Shown piece by piece: positions 8,354 to 17,550 of a DNA stretch of 64,000 nucleotides (positions are counted from its first letter, which is position 1; each line of letters opens with the position of its first letter). The notes below the pieces were generated by a model. The model searched no databases. It saw nothing but the letters and a program-made list of their open reading frames with translations, and was not told where the DNA came from. The position numbers were made by a program, and so were the translations under genes. Source of the stretch: Halonotius pteroides (GTDB lineage Archaea > Halobacteriota > Halobacteria > Halobacteriales > Haloferacaceae); the NCBI RefSeq assembly GCF_003605635.1, contig NZ_QMDW01000006.1, positions 62,001-126,000 of the forward strand, written 5' to 3'.

Positions 8354-9808
8354 TTACTCCGGCGGAAACCGCACCAGCGGGTGGCCGTACTGGCCTGGTT
8401 CGGGTGCGGTATCGAGGGCTTCGAAGAACCGCCCGGCGATCGTGTCGTGGACAACAACCGACAGCGTCTCCCAGTCTTCGACGGCATCAAGGACGCCCAT
8501 CGGTACCTGCGCGCCGGCCATCGTCGCGTGGCCGCCCGCGCTGCCGACCTGGTCGAAGGCCTCACGTAACGTTTCACCAAGATCGACCGCCGAACCGCGG
8601 GTACGGCCGGAGACGTAGATGGTTTCGGCGTCGTAGCCGAAAACGATGATCGTCTCGACACCATCCATATCCAGCAGCTTGTCGGCAGCCTGCGGGAGTG
8701 CGTCCCGCTCGGCGAGCCGGCCGACACAGCTCGCCAGCGCGGAGCCACGAACCTCCCGTCCGTCGATGGCGGCCGCCAGCGTGTCAGCAACGCTGTGGCT
8801 CATCGTTGGCGATTCGATCTTTGTGAGCGCGCGCTCGTCGGCATGTGCTGAGAGGAAGGCAGCCGCCTCGAAGTCAGCGGGGGCGACCCCACGAGTGAAG
8901 CCATCGGTGTCGGTCTGAATCCCATACAGTAGCGCGGTCGCCAGCGATTCGTCGGGCGTCAGGCCGAGCTGTTGGAAATACTCGACCATGATCGTACTCG
9001 TCGATCCCAGTGCCGGGCGGATGTCCAGATAGCCGCCGCGCTCGTCGATCGGCTCACGCTGTGGATGATGGTCGACAACGAGCCGAACGATCGTCTCCGG
9101 CGGCAGCCCGTCGTTGACGCCGGGACGAGCATGGTCAACCAACGCGATCGCCCCCACGTCATCGACCGCAAATGACTCCGGGGTCGTCGCCGTCAGCGAC
9201 AGCGACAGGAGGTTTACCAGCGCGCGGTTCTCTTGATGGGTAATCTCCCCAAAGTAGTAGGCCTCACTGTCGACGCCAACATGGTCGGCGATCTCGGTGA
9301 GCGCGATCGCACTGGCGATAGCGTCAGGATCTGGGTTGTCGTGGGCGACAACCGCCAACGGCTCCGATAGCGGCCGGATCGCCGCCAGCAGCCGCGCCAT
9401 TCGGCCGCCGCGGTCGTCGCCGGCGATCGAGTGGAGTTCGGCCGCCACCGCGTCGGTCGATTCGACGAGGTCGTCGGCAACGCGCCGGAAGGTTGTGCGG
9501 TGGGCGTCGTCAACGGTCTTCGTACAGACCGCGATCAGCGTCGCGTCGGGAAAGGACATCCGCGCGCGCTCGGCGATCGCACAGCCACGAGCGTCGTCGC
9601 TGGCGGCAACAACGACCACGTCGGCGTTATCAGGATACTGTGCCGGATCGGTCGGATCACCCTCAGTCGCCCCGATCCCGGCCTCCCGAAGCGTGGTTGA
9701 CCAGCCATGGTCGTCGGTGACGACGTACAGCGTCCCGGGCTTGTCGGCGACGCTGGTCGCGACGGCGTTGCCGACGGCACGGTCACCGAGGACGAGCCGA
9801 CGCATCAT
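8354..9808 (-). CDS. RCK_N (TrkA-N) - DHH/DHHA1 phosphoesterase
   Basis: A 484-aa cytoplasmic protein. Residues 1-~120 resemble a nucleotide-binding RCK/TrkA-N Rossmann domain (RRLVLGDRAVGNAV). The DHH domain follows, with motif I AHDNPDPDAIASA (~155-167), ALVDHARPG, VVDHHPQ, and a DHHA1 domain ending GGHATMAGAQVP. Bacterial and archaeal DHH-DHHA1 proteins hydrolyse nano-RNA or cyclic dinucleotides such as c-di-AMP; the RCK fusion hints at coupling to potassium or nucleotide signalling, which is inference. Two adjacent ATGs (9808, 9805) are possible starts. Confidence 0.87.
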   Translation of the reverse strand: MMRRLVLGDRAVGNAVATSVADKPGTLYVVTDDHGWSTTLREAGIGATEGDPTDPAQYPDNADVVVVAASDDARGCAIAERARMSFPDATLIAVCTKTVDDAHRTTFRRVADDLVESTDAVAAELHSIAGDDRGGRMARLLAAIRPLSEPLAVVAHDNPDPDAIASAIALTEIADHVGVDSEAYYFGEITHQENRALVNLLSLSLTATTPESFAVDDVGAIALVDHARPGVNDGLPPETIVRLVVDHHPQREPIDERGGYLDIRPALGSTSTIMVEYFQQLGLTPDESLATALLYGIQTDTDGFTRGVAPADFEAAAFLSAHADERALTKIESPTMSHSVADTLAAAIDGREVRGSALASCVGRLAERDALPQAADKLLDMDGVETIIVFGYDAETIYVSGRTRGSAVDLGETLREAFDQVGSAGGHATMAGAQVPMGVLDAVEDWETLSVVVHDTIAGRFFEALDTAPEPGQYGHPLVRFPPE

Positions 9809-9862
9809 AGCTGTGGGTTGGTGGGAGTTTGGGAAAACCCTGCCGTGTCGACGACAGGCGTC

Positions 9863-11392
9863 TTAGGCGAACAGTGCGGCCGCGGCGGCCTCGGCGGTCT
9901 CGATGACCGGCCCGAAGCCTGGTAGCAGCAGGACGGTCACAACGCCGGCGACGATGACAGCGGCGTAGAGCCCGGTTGGCGCGTCGCCGATGGCGTCGAG
10001 ATCGGTTGTCGCCTCTTCAAGCCACAGGGCCTTGACGACTCGGCTGTAGTAGAACAGCGACAGTGTGCTGGTGACCGCCCCGACCGCCGCAAGCCACCAG
10101 AAGCCGGCGTTGATCGCCCCAAGGAAGAGAAAATACTTCGAGAAGAAGCCGCCAAACAGCGGGAGACCGGCAAGGCTGAACATAAAGACCGCCATCGCCA
10201 GGCTGGCCATCGGCGCGCGCTCGGCGAGGCCGGCGTAATCCTCGAAGGTGCGGCCGACGCCCCAGCGTTCGACCATCGCAATGAAGAGGAACGCGCCGGT
10301 GTTCATAAAGCCGTAGACGAACAGATGCGCCATCGCCGCGCCCATCACCGTTGCGTTGGTGGCACTCGCGCCGGCGGTGACCGCCGCCAGCCCGATCAGC
10401 GCGTAGCCGGCATGGCCGATCGAGGAGTACGCCAGCATACGTTTGACCTCGGTTTGGGTCGCCGCCGCGAAGTTGCCGAGCACCATCGTCACGACCGCGA
10501 GGATCCCGAACAACAGCCCCCAGTCGATGCCGATATCGATGGCGGGCTGGAAAGCGGTCGCGAACACGCGGAACCCAACGGCGAAGCCGGCGGCCTTCGA
10601 CGCAGAGGAGAGGAAGGCACTCACGGGGGCGGGCGCGCCCTCGTAGGCCTCCGGTGCCCAGAAGTGGAACGGCACCGACGCCGTTTTGAACGCGACGCCG
10701 CCGGCGATCATCACGATCCCGATCCCAAGCACGCCGTTGAGATCGCCGATCGAGCCGATCTGGGCGGCGATATCGGGTAGCAACAGCGATCCCGTCGCCG
10801 CATAGACGAGGCTGATCCCGAAGGCCAAGACGGCCGAGGAGACCGCACCGATCAGGAAGTATTTCAGGCCGGCCTCGACGCTGCCACGGTTGTCCTTGAG
10901 ATACGCAACGAGCGCGTAGGATGGCAGCGATGTCATCTCAAGGCTGACAAAGACGGTCACAAGCGAGTTCGAAACCGCCATCAGCCCCATCGCCGTCGTC
11001 GACAGCAACAACAGCGAGTAGAACGACGCCGGGTTGGCGTCGGTCTCGAAGTAGTCGTAGCTGGCGGCGATAACGAGCGTGGCGACGCTGGTGAAGATGG
11101 CGGTGAAGAACAATCCGAGCCCATCGACGACGATCGCCCCGCTGAAGAGGCTGATCGCACCGCCGTGAGTCGGCTGGCCGGTGCCGGCGAACAGATACCA
11201 GACGGTAACCGCCAGCGCCGACAGCGTGCCGGCGATCGAGGTCAGTGCCAACAGCTTGTTGTCACGACCGTCGGGCCGCAGGCTGTTGATGCCGAAGACG
11301 GCGAGGCCGGTGAGTGCCAGCAAAACGACCGGCAGCAGCGCGCGCACGCTGAACACCCAGTCGGTTGTGGTGCCTTGGAGAACGAGGCTCAT
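9863..11392 (-). CDS. nuoN: NADH-quinone oxidoreductase-type subunit N
   Basis: Antiporter-like proton-pumping membrane subunit of complex I, 509 aa with about 14 predicted helices. It carries the Mrp-type signature with a conserved TM5 Glu (VSLEMTSLPSYALVAYL) and TM7-8 Lys (GVAFKTASVPFHFWAPEAYEGAP). It is the last gene of the nuo operon: its ATG overlaps the nuoM stop by 4 bp (ATGA). No clear T-rich terminator follows; the convergent spacing to the DHH gene on the same strand is only ~54 bp. Confidence 0.95.
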   Translation of the reverse strand: MSLVLQGTTTDWVFSVRALLPVVLLALTGLAVFGINSLRPDGRDNKLLALTSIAGTLSALAVTVWYLFAGTGQPTHGGAISLFSGAIVVDGLGLFFTAIFTSVATLVIAASYDYFETDANPASFYSLLLLSTTAMGLMAVSNSLVTVFVSLEMTSLPSYALVAYLKDNRGSVEAGLKYFLIGAVSSAVLAFGISLVYAATGSLLLPDIAAQIGSIGDLNGVLGIGIVMIAGGVAFKTASVPFHFWAPEAYEGAPAPVSAFLSSASKAAGFAVGFRVFATAFQPAIDIGIDWGLLFGILAVVTMVLGNFAAATQTEVKRMLAYSSIGHAGYALIGLAAVTAGASATNATVMGAAMAHLFVYGFMNTGAFLFIAMVERWGVGRTFEDYAGLAERAPMASLAMAVFMFSLAGLPLFGGFFSKYFLFLGAINAGFWWLAAVGAVTSTLSLFYYSRVVKALWLEEATTDLDAIGDAPTGLYAAVIVAGVVTVLLLPGFGPVIETAEAAAAALFA

Positions 11393-12918
11393 GGGGCCCC
11401 ACCTCCCAGCAGCTCAACCAGCGGAACGGTTGCATCGCGGATCATATCGAAGAACAATGACGGAACAACGCCAAGCACGATGATCGCCGCCAGCAGCGCG
11501 ACCAGCGGGGCGACATCGTGGAGCGGCGCGCGGTCGAGGTCGTAGTCAGTTTCGAGGTTGAACGGGCCAAACAGCGTCCCCTGCATCGCACGCAGGAGGT
11601 AGCCCGCAACGATGACGATGCCAAACATCGCTACGGCGGTAAACACCGGCGCGTACGGCAGCACCGTCGAGCCGAAGGAGCCGACGAAGATGAAGAACTC
11701 CCCGGCGAAGCCGGCCATCAACGGCAGGCCCATGTAGGCGAACGCACCGGCAACGAGAATCCAGACGGCGATCGGCATCCGATCGGCCAGCCCGGACATG
11801 TCGCCGACCAACCGGGTGTGGGTCGCGTTGTAGATGACGCCGACGGCCATGAACATCAGCCCCGAGATCAGGCCGTGAGCAACCATCTGGAACGTTGCAC
11901 CGCCGAGGCCGAACTCGGTGAACGCGACTAACCCAAGGAGGACATACCCCATTGAGGACACAGAGGAGTAGGCAACGATCCGTTTGAGATCCTCCTGGGC
12001 GAGGGCCAACATCGCGCCGTAGATCACGGAAACGACGGCGATAATCGCGATCGGCACCGCGAAGTACTCCGCCTGTGTGGGCAACATCGTGTAGTTGTAC
12101 CGGAGAAGCGCGTAAGTACCCATCTTCAGCAGGACGCCCGCCAGCATCACCGACACCGGTGTCGGAGCCTCAACGTGGGCATCCGGCAGCCACGTATGAA
12201 CGGGCACGACCGGCACCTTCACCGCAAACCCGATGAACATGGCCGCGAAGGCGACCAAGGCGAGGGTGTCTGCGGGCAGCCAGAAGAAACTGCCAAGTTC
12301 GCCGGCGGCCAGCGACTGGCTGATCTCCGGCAGCCCAAAGCTGTTGACCGGCAGCCCGATCACCAACATCATAAACCCGATAAACATCACCAGCGAGGCG
12401 ATGTTGGTGTAGACAAAGAACTTGATAGCGGCGTACCTCCGGCGTGGGCCGCCCCAGATCCCGATCAGGAAGTACATCGGGACGAGGACAGCCTCCCAGA
12501 AGACGAACCAAAGGAAGAAATCCAGCGCGGTGAACACGCCGAGCAGGTTCGCCTCCATCAGCAACATCAGGCCGTAGAACTGACTCTTGCGGTCGTCGAT
12601 CGGTGTCCACGCGCTGACGATCGCCAGCGACGTGAGGAAGCTCGTGAGGATGACCAACGGCAAGCTGATACCGTCGAGGCCGACGTACCACTGCAGTTGG
12701 TAGCCAGCGACCTCCAGCCACGGCACGGCCGTGCTGAAGGCGATCTCGCCGCCGGTCAGCGCGTTGCCGCCGGCCTCAAAGGCCGACCACAGATAGAGGC
12801 TGCCGGCGATCGGCAGCAGGCTGAGGCCGAAGGCGAGTTTGGGTGCGTACTCGTCGGGGGCCGCAAAGACGAGCAGGGCCGCTGCGAACGTGACCGCCAG
12901 TAGTGCTCCGAGTATCAT
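11389..12918 (-). CDS. nuoM: NADH-quinone oxidoreductase-type subunit M
   Basis: Second antiporter-like subunit of complex I, 509 aa, polytopic. It carries the usual WEAVLVPMYFLIGIWG carboxylate helix, and FAVKVPVVPVHTWLPDAHVEAP holds the conserved pumping Lys and the HTWLPDAH signature. I chose ATG 12918, which overlaps the nuoL stop as TAATG, over a GTG 9 bp upstream inside nuoL. The overlap implies translational coupling. Confidence 0.95.
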   Translation of the reverse strand: MILGALLAVTFAAALLVFAAPDEYAPKLAFGLSLLPIAGSLYLWSAFEAGGNALTGGEIAFSTAVPWLEVAGYQLQWYVGLDGISLPLVILTSFLTSLAIVSAWTPIDDRKSQFYGLMLLMEANLLGVFTALDFFLWFVFWEAVLVPMYFLIGIWGGPRRRYAAIKFFVYTNIASLVMFIGFMMLVIGLPVNSFGLPEISQSLAAGELGSFFWLPADTLALVAFAAMFIGFAVKVPVVPVHTWLPDAHVEAPTPVSVMLAGVLLKMGTYALLRYNYTMLPTQAEYFAVPIAIIAVVSVIYGAMLALAQEDLKRIVAYSSVSSMGYVLLGLVAFTEFGLGGATFQMVAHGLISGLMFMAVGVIYNATHTRLVGDMSGLADRMPIAVWILVAGAFAYMGLPLMAGFAGEFFIFVGSFGSTVLPYAPVFTAVAMFGIVIVAGYLLRAMQGTLFGPFNLETDYDLDRAPLHDVAPLVALLAAIIVLGVVPSLFFDMIRDATVPLVELLGGGAP

Positions 12919-14948
12919 TAGAACCACCCTCCGAGGAGGCCAAAGACAACAAGCAGCGTCGTCAGCCCCAGGGTCAACAGCAGGGCGTAGTTGCTGACGA
13001 CGCCGCTTTGAATCCGTCTGATCCGCTCGCTGCTCAGCAGGCTCACCGAGGAAACACCGTTGACCACGCCGTCGATGACACCCTGATCGAAGATGTCGGC
13101 ACTTCCGGCGGCCGCGCGGGTGTTGTCGGCGACCCAGACCTGGAACTCATCCTGATAGTAGTTGTTGTACAGCAACTCCTTGATCCCGCCGAGTTTGTCG
13201 GTGTGCTCGTCGGGATCAGCCACATTGTACAGCACCCACGCCAGCGCGAGGCCACCGAGGGCGAGCCCAAGCGAGACAGCCGCACCGGCGAGGACGGTTG
13301 GCACCTCGCCACCGAAGAGGTACTGACTGCTGTAGGGGTTGAGCTCGGCGTAATGATGCGACGAGAGCCCCTCAATGCCGCCCCAGTGGTTGTCAAGCCA
13401 AAGATGCAGGTAGTCGATCCCCTTGATGCCGAGTACCTTTTTTACCGGCACAAGGTTGATGCCGCCGGTGACGACAGCCAACACGCCGAGTACCGACAGC
13501 GGCCCTTTGATGTTCCACCGAACCGGGTGTGGGTCGCGAGCGAGGCTGCTCCGTGGCTCGCCGTGGAAGGTGAGGAACACCATCCGGAACGTGTAGAACG
13601 CTGTGACGGGTACCGCAAGCAGGCCCATCACGTAGGCCCCGAGGATCAGCGGCTCGTCGAGGCCGTGGATCAGCGCCTCATACAGAATCTCGTCTTTCGA
13701 CCAAAAGCCGGCAAACGGGAAGATGCCGGCGAGTGCGAGCGAGCCAGCGAGAAACGTCCAGTAGGTGACCGGTAGCTTGTCTTTCAGCCCGCCCATCTCC
13801 CACATATCCTCGTTGTGGTGCATGGCGATGATGACCGAGCCAGCCCCGAGGAAGAGGAGTGCTTTGAAGAAGGCGTGGGTCGTCAGATGGAAGACCGCCG
13901 CAACGTAGCCACCCGAGCCGAGTGCGAGCATCATATAGCCGTACTGTGAGATCGTCGAGTACGCAAGCACCTGTTTGAGCTCGCGTTTGACGACGCCCAT
14001 CGTCGCCGCAAACAGGGCGGTAAAGCCACCAACGAAGGCGATAATCGCCATCGTCGTCGGCGACAACACGTAGAAGCCGTACATCCGGGCGACGAGATAG
14101 ACACCCGCCGCGACCATCGTTGCGGCGTGAATCAGCGCCGAAACCGGCGTCGGGCCTTCCATCGCGTCCGGCAGCCACGTATGCAGGGGGAACTGCGCGG
14201 ATTTCCCGATGACGCCACCCAAAACCAGCAGGCCGACGATCGTAAACCACGTTGACTCCGCGAGGCCGCCGGGCGTCCACACCGTCGCCTCACCGTTGAG
14301 CGCGGCCTCAGCGAGTGCCGGGAACGATTCCGCGCCCGCAAAGGCGGCGGTTCCAAAGGTCGTGAAAACGGCGACGACGCCGACAAGGAAGAAGTAGTCA
14401 CCGAACCGGGTGACGAGGAACGCCTTCTTCGCTGCCGACGGCGGGCCAGGCTCCCGGAAGTGGAAGCCGATCAGCAGGTAGGAACACAGCCCCACCAGCT
14501 CGAAGAACATGAACGCCATGAGCAAGTTGTCGGCGATGACAAAGCCGAGCATGCTGGCCGTAAAGAGGCCGAGCCCGGCGTAGTACCGCGGCAGATCACG
14601 CTCGTCCTCGTCGTTCATATAGCCGAGACTGAAGATATGGACGAGCATGGCGACCACGGAGACGATCACAAGCATGAGCGCCGACAACGGATCGATCAGC
14701 GCGCCGAATGTCAGCGTCCAATCTTGAGCACCGGCGCCAGTCGCCCACGTGTAGTAGGTCTCCTGGAACGCCGCGCCGTTGCGCACGGAGAGAAGTACCC
14801 ACAGCGAGAGCCCCAGCGACCCCGCGGTCGCGGCGATCCCGCCGAATGCCCCCCGTTTTGGGAGGTGCTCACGACCAAACAGTGCGATGATAAACGAGAC
14901 GAACGGCAGCAGGACGATTGCCGGAACGGATGCGGATGCTGATACCAT
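12918..14948 (-). CDS. nuoL: NADH-quinone oxidoreductase-type subunit L
   Basis: Largest antiporter-like subunit, 676 aa with roughly 16 helices. FFELVGLCSYLLIGF holds the TM5 Glu, and GKSAQFPLHTWLPDAMEGPTP the conserved Lys and HTWLPDA signature. The C-terminal ~100 residues are amphipathic and match the lateral helix HL plus final TM that clamp the membrane arm. It sits 3 bp after nuoK and overlaps nuoM by one base. Confidence 0.95.
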   Translation of the reverse strand: MVSASASVPAIVLLPFVSFIIALFGREHLPKRGAFGGIAATAGSLGLSLWVLLSVRNGAAFQETYYTWATGAGAQDWTLTFGALIDPLSALMLVIVSVVAMLVHIFSLGYMNDEDERDLPRYYAGLGLFTASMLGFVIADNLLMAFMFFELVGLCSYLLIGFHFREPGPPSAAKKAFLVTRFGDYFFLVGVVAVFTTFGTAAFAGAESFPALAEAALNGEATVWTPGGLAESTWFTIVGLLVLGGVIGKSAQFPLHTWLPDAMEGPTPVSALIHAATMVAAGVYLVARMYGFYVLSPTTMAIIAFVGGFTALFAATMGVVKRELKQVLAYSTISQYGYMMLALGSGGYVAAVFHLTTHAFFKALLFLGAGSVIIAMHHNEDMWEMGGLKDKLPVTYWTFLAGSLALAGIFPFAGFWSKDEILYEALIHGLDEPLILGAYVMGLLAVPVTAFYTFRMVFLTFHGEPRSSLARDPHPVRWNIKGPLSVLGVLAVVTGGINLVPVKKVLGIKGIDYLHLWLDNHWGGIEGLSSHHYAELNPYSSQYLFGGEVPTVLAGAAVSLGLALGGLALAWVLYNVADPDEHTDKLGGIKELLYNNYYQDEFQVWVADNTRAAAGSADIFDQGVIDGVVNGVSSVSLLSSERIRRIQSGVVSNYALLLTLGLTTLLVVFGLLGGWF

Positions 14949-14951
14949 GGA

Positions 14952-15254
14952 TTACCACCTCATCGAGTCGGCGCTCAGCACATCGATCTCACCGAAGTTA
15001 CGATACAGTACGAGGACGATCCCGATCCCGACGGCGACTTCGGCGGCGGCCAGCGCGATCACGAACAGCGCGAACGTCTGGCCGGTAAGGTTGCCCCACT
15101 GGAAGGAAAACGCGACGAGGTTGATGACCGCCGCGTTCAACATCAGCTCGGCGGACATCAGGAAATACAGCGCGTTCCGCCGGGTGAGAATGCCGAACAG
15201 GCCGATACAGAAAACGGCCGCCGACAACACCAGATAGTATTCCGGCGGCACCAT
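14952..15254 (-). CDS. nuoK: NADH-quinone oxidoreductase-type subunit K
   Basis: Small membrane subunit of 100 aa with three helices. It carries the two conserved glutamates of the E-channel: MSAELMLNAAVINLV (TM2) and ALAAAEVAVGIGIVLVLYRNF (TM3). The start codon is directly adjacent to the nuoJ2 stop, so translation is probably coupled. Confidence 0.94.
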   Translation of the reverse strand: MVPPEYYLVLSAAVFCIGLFGILTRRNALYFLMSAELMLNAAVINLVAFSFQWGNLTGQTFALFVIALAAAEVAVGIGIVLVLYRNFGEIDVLSADSMRW

Positions 15255-15632
15255 CTATCGGTCACCCCCCTTATCAGCGGGGTCGCGTTCAGCCACGTCG
15301 CCGGCGACGATCTCGCGGCCGCCGTCGGTCAGCGCCGAGACGATCGACCCCTCATCCTCGCGTTTGGCGAGGTAGATCGCGGCATCGAGGGCGACATCGA
15401 GGGCCAGCGCGATGATCAGGAACGCGGCGAGAAAGCCCTCCGCAGGGATCTCGCCGAGGCCGATATCGAACAGCGCGTAGCCGATGTTGTGGACGATCGA
15501 TGCGTCGGCCGGGAAGCCGGTTGGCGCAGGGAAGCTACCGGCAGCCCCGAATGCCATCGTTGCGATGACGGCAAACAACGCGGTCACAGCCAACGCCGCG
15601 GCTGCGCGGTCTGAGCCGTCGGTATCGGTCAT
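15255..15632 (-). CDS. nuoJ2: NADH-quinone oxidoreductase-type subunit J, C-terminal half
   Basis: A 125-aa membrane protein that corresponds to the second half of bacterial NuoJ (IVHNIGYALFDIGL, then AFLIIALALDVALDAAIYLAKRED). Haloarchaea encode NuoJ as two consecutive genes; this one overlaps the preceding half by 4 bp. It has about three hydrophobic segments and a charged C-terminal tail. The gene name follows archaeal usage rather than a strict ortholog assignment. Confidence 0.85.
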   Translation of the reverse strand: MTDTDGSDRAAAALAVTALFAVIATMAFGAAGSFPAPTGFPADASIVHNIGYALFDIGLGEIPAEGFLAAFLIIALALDVALDAAIYLAKREDEGSIVSALTDGGREIVAGDVAERDPADKGGDR

Positions 15633-15895
15633 ACGTTGGTCACCTCCGGGTCGGTCTCGCGTCGGGTCAGCATCACGGCAAACGTGATCAGGATGAGAAC
15701 CCCGCCGACGTAGACGAGGATCTGCATCGCCGCAAGGAACTCCGCTTGCAGCAGGACGTAATGCACCGCGACGCTCAGCAAGGAGCCGCCCAACAGCAGC
15801 GACGCGTGAAACACGTCGTCGACAAGGACAACACCCAAGCTGAAGCCCACCGTCAGGAGGGCGAACAGCGCGAACGCGATGGTCTCATAAACCAT
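15629..15895 (-). CDS. nuoJ1: NADH-quinone oxidoreductase-type subunit J, N-terminal half
   Basis: 88 aa with three helices; the VYVGGVLILITFAVML segment is the NuoJ TM3 pi-bulge motif (GGxxxL/I) important for quinone-coupled gating. I chose ATG 15895 (MVYETIAFALFALL) because the open frame upstream encodes a non-hydrophobic Ser/Cys-rich stretch in the 123-bp gap after nuoI. That gap is the longest within the nuo operon. Confidence 0.88.
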   Translation of the reverse strand: MVYETIAFALFALLTVGFSLGVVLVDDVFHASLLLGGSLLSVAVHYVLLQAEFLAAMQILVYVGGVLILITFAVMLTRRETDPEVTNV

Positions 15896-16018
15896 TACCT
15901 GTATGTCCCAATGGAATCCCTTTGAAGATTTCGAGACTGATCCGTAACCGATAGATCCGCTCAGACAGCTGCACAGCTCTGTATAGCAGGAAAACAGGGA
16001 CAATACGTGATGGGATAA

Positions 16019-16480
16019 CTACTGGTAGTCGACTTCGCCGTCGCCCTCGCCGATCCAGGCGTCCCGATCCGGGTTCCGTGAGTTCAGCGGGTCGATCCCT
16101 TTGTACCACGGCACGTTTTTGAGCTGTTCTTTGTTGTAGACGAACTCGTCTTTCGTGTCGGCGGTGAACTCGAAGTTCTGTGTCAGCAGGATCGCATCGA
16201 CGGGACAGACCTCCTCACAGAGCCGACAGTAGATACACTGCCCGATGTGGAGGTTGTACTGCTCGCCGTTGCGTTGGTCGTCCATCACGATCTGGATCGT
16301 GTCGTTCGGACAGACGTTTTCGCACTGTCGACACCAGATACAGCGTTCCTGGCTGAACTTGTGGACACCGCGGAACCGCGGGCTGACTTCCGGGGCTGTT
16401 TCGGGGTATTCGACCGTGAAGGTCTTGCCGTTCAATGCGTGTTTCATCGTCGTCGCCATCCCTTTGAGAAGTCCGATCAT
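16019..16480 (-). CDS. nuoI: NADH-quinone oxidoreductase-type subunit I (2x[4Fe-4S])
   Basis: Peripheral-arm ferredoxin-like subunit, 153 aa. Two full 4Fe-4S motifs are present, CIWCRQCENVCP and CIYCRLCEEVCP, ligating clusters N6a and N6b that feed electrons to N2 in NuoB. The acidic C-terminal tail is typical of halophilic versions. The ATG overlaps the nuoH stop by 4 bp. Confidence 0.95.
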   Translation of the reverse strand: MIGLLKGMATTMKHALNGKTFTVEYPETAPEVSPRFRGVHKFSQERCIWCRQCENVCPNDTIQIVMDDQRNGEQYNLHIGQCIYCRLCEEVCPVDAILLTQNFEFTADTKDEFVYNKEQLKNVPWYKGIDPLNSRNPDRDAWIGEGDGEVDYQ

Positions 16481-17550
16481 GCTATCACTCCCACGATAAT
16501 GGCCGTGAGCACCAGGTTAGCGAAGGAGAGCACAAGCATCCCCTTCCAACCGATCTCGATCAGTTGGTCGATACGAACGCGCGGCAGCGCCGAGCGACAC
16601 CACTGCGTGAACAGGAAGAACGCCCAGATCTTGATCACAAACCAGACGAAACCCGGCAGTACCGGCCCCGCCGGGCCGCCGAGGAAGATCGTCGCCATGA
16701 TCGCCCCGCCGAGGAAAACGTGGAGGAACTCCCCGAGATAAAACAGGACGAAGTACACCGACGAATACTCCGTCTGGTAGCCAGCAACGATCTCGGTCGG
16801 TGCCTCCGGGATATCGAAGGGGTTGCGGCCGATCTCCGCCATGTTTGCCACGAGGAACAACACGAACGCGAAGGGGTTGACGAAGGCAAACCACGCCGGA
16901 ATCGACACCCCAGCGATCGAGAACAGCGTTGTGCTCTGTTCGGCAACGATCGTACTCAGCTGCAACGAGCCGGTGAAAACGACAACCGACATCGCTGTCA
17001 CAACCAGCGGGATCTCATAGGCGATGTTTTGGGCGACCGCCCGCAGCCCGCCCATCAGCGAGTACTTGTTGTTCGAAGCGTAGCCGCCCATCACCAGCGA
17101 CACTGATGCGATCGACGCAAACGCAAAGACGAGCGCGAGGCCCGCCTCGGGGTCAGCAAGCTGGATGTTGAGCGGGCCAAGGCTGCCCATCGGGATCACC
17201 GCAAAGCCAAGCATCGCCGACGCCGGCAGGATCAGCGGCGCGAGATCGTAGGATGGGCGATCGGCCCCATCCGGGATGATCAGCTCCTTCGAGAGCAGTC
17301 GCACTGAGTCGGCGACGATAATGAACAGGCCGAACGGCCCGATCCGGTCGACGGCGATCCGGTCGGTGAAGGCGGCCGTGATCTTCCGTTTGGCCCACGG
17401 GCCGGCAACACCGGTAAACGCCAACATAACATTGCCGACGACGAACGCGCCGATGAGCGCGCCGACAGCCGCGCCAAGGGCACCCTCAAGCCCGAGCAGA
17501 TCGGCGATCTGTTCCGGCAACAAGACCTCGCCTTGGAGCACGCCAGCCAT
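16477..17550 (-). CDS. nuoH: NADH-quinone oxidoreductase-type subunit H
   Basis: Membrane heel subunit that forms much of the quinone cavity, 357 aa with eight to nine helices. It carries the family motifs AKRKITAAFTDRIAVDRIGPFG, EIGRNPFDIPEAPTEIVAGY (charged TM5-6 loop) and WCRSALPRVRIDQLIEIGWK. I chose ATG 17550, which overlaps the nuoCD stop as TGATG; the longer frame upstream is antisense-like sequence within nuoCD. Confidence 0.95.
   Translation of the reverse strand: MAGVLQGEVLLPEQIADLLGLEGALGAAVGALIGAFVVGNVMLAFTGVAGPWAKRKITAAFTDRIAVDRIGPFGLFIIVADSVRLLSKELIIPDGADRPSYDLAPLILPASAMLGFAVIPMGSLGPLNIQLADPEAGLALVFAFASIASVSLVMGGYASNNKYSLMGGLRAVAQNIAYEIPLVVTAMSVVVFTGSLQLSTIVAEQSTTLFSIAGVSIPAWFAFVNPFAFVLFLVANMAEIGRNPFDIPEAPTEIVAGYQTEYSSVYFVLFYLGEFLHVFLGGAIMATIFLGGPAGPVLPGFVWFVIKIWAFFLFTQWCRSALPRVRIDQLIEIGWKGMLVLSFANLVLTAIIVGVIA

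Noticed and set aside
8314-8790. Longer start for the CBS-ParB-like gene
   Set aside because: The extension is Arg/Ser-rich antisense-phase sequence inside the RCK-DHH gene; ATG 8313 has its own T-rich promoter tract.
12175-12903. 242-aa plus-strand frame
   Set aside because: Low-complexity His/Arg/Gln-rich translation opposite nuoM; a GC-rich shadow.
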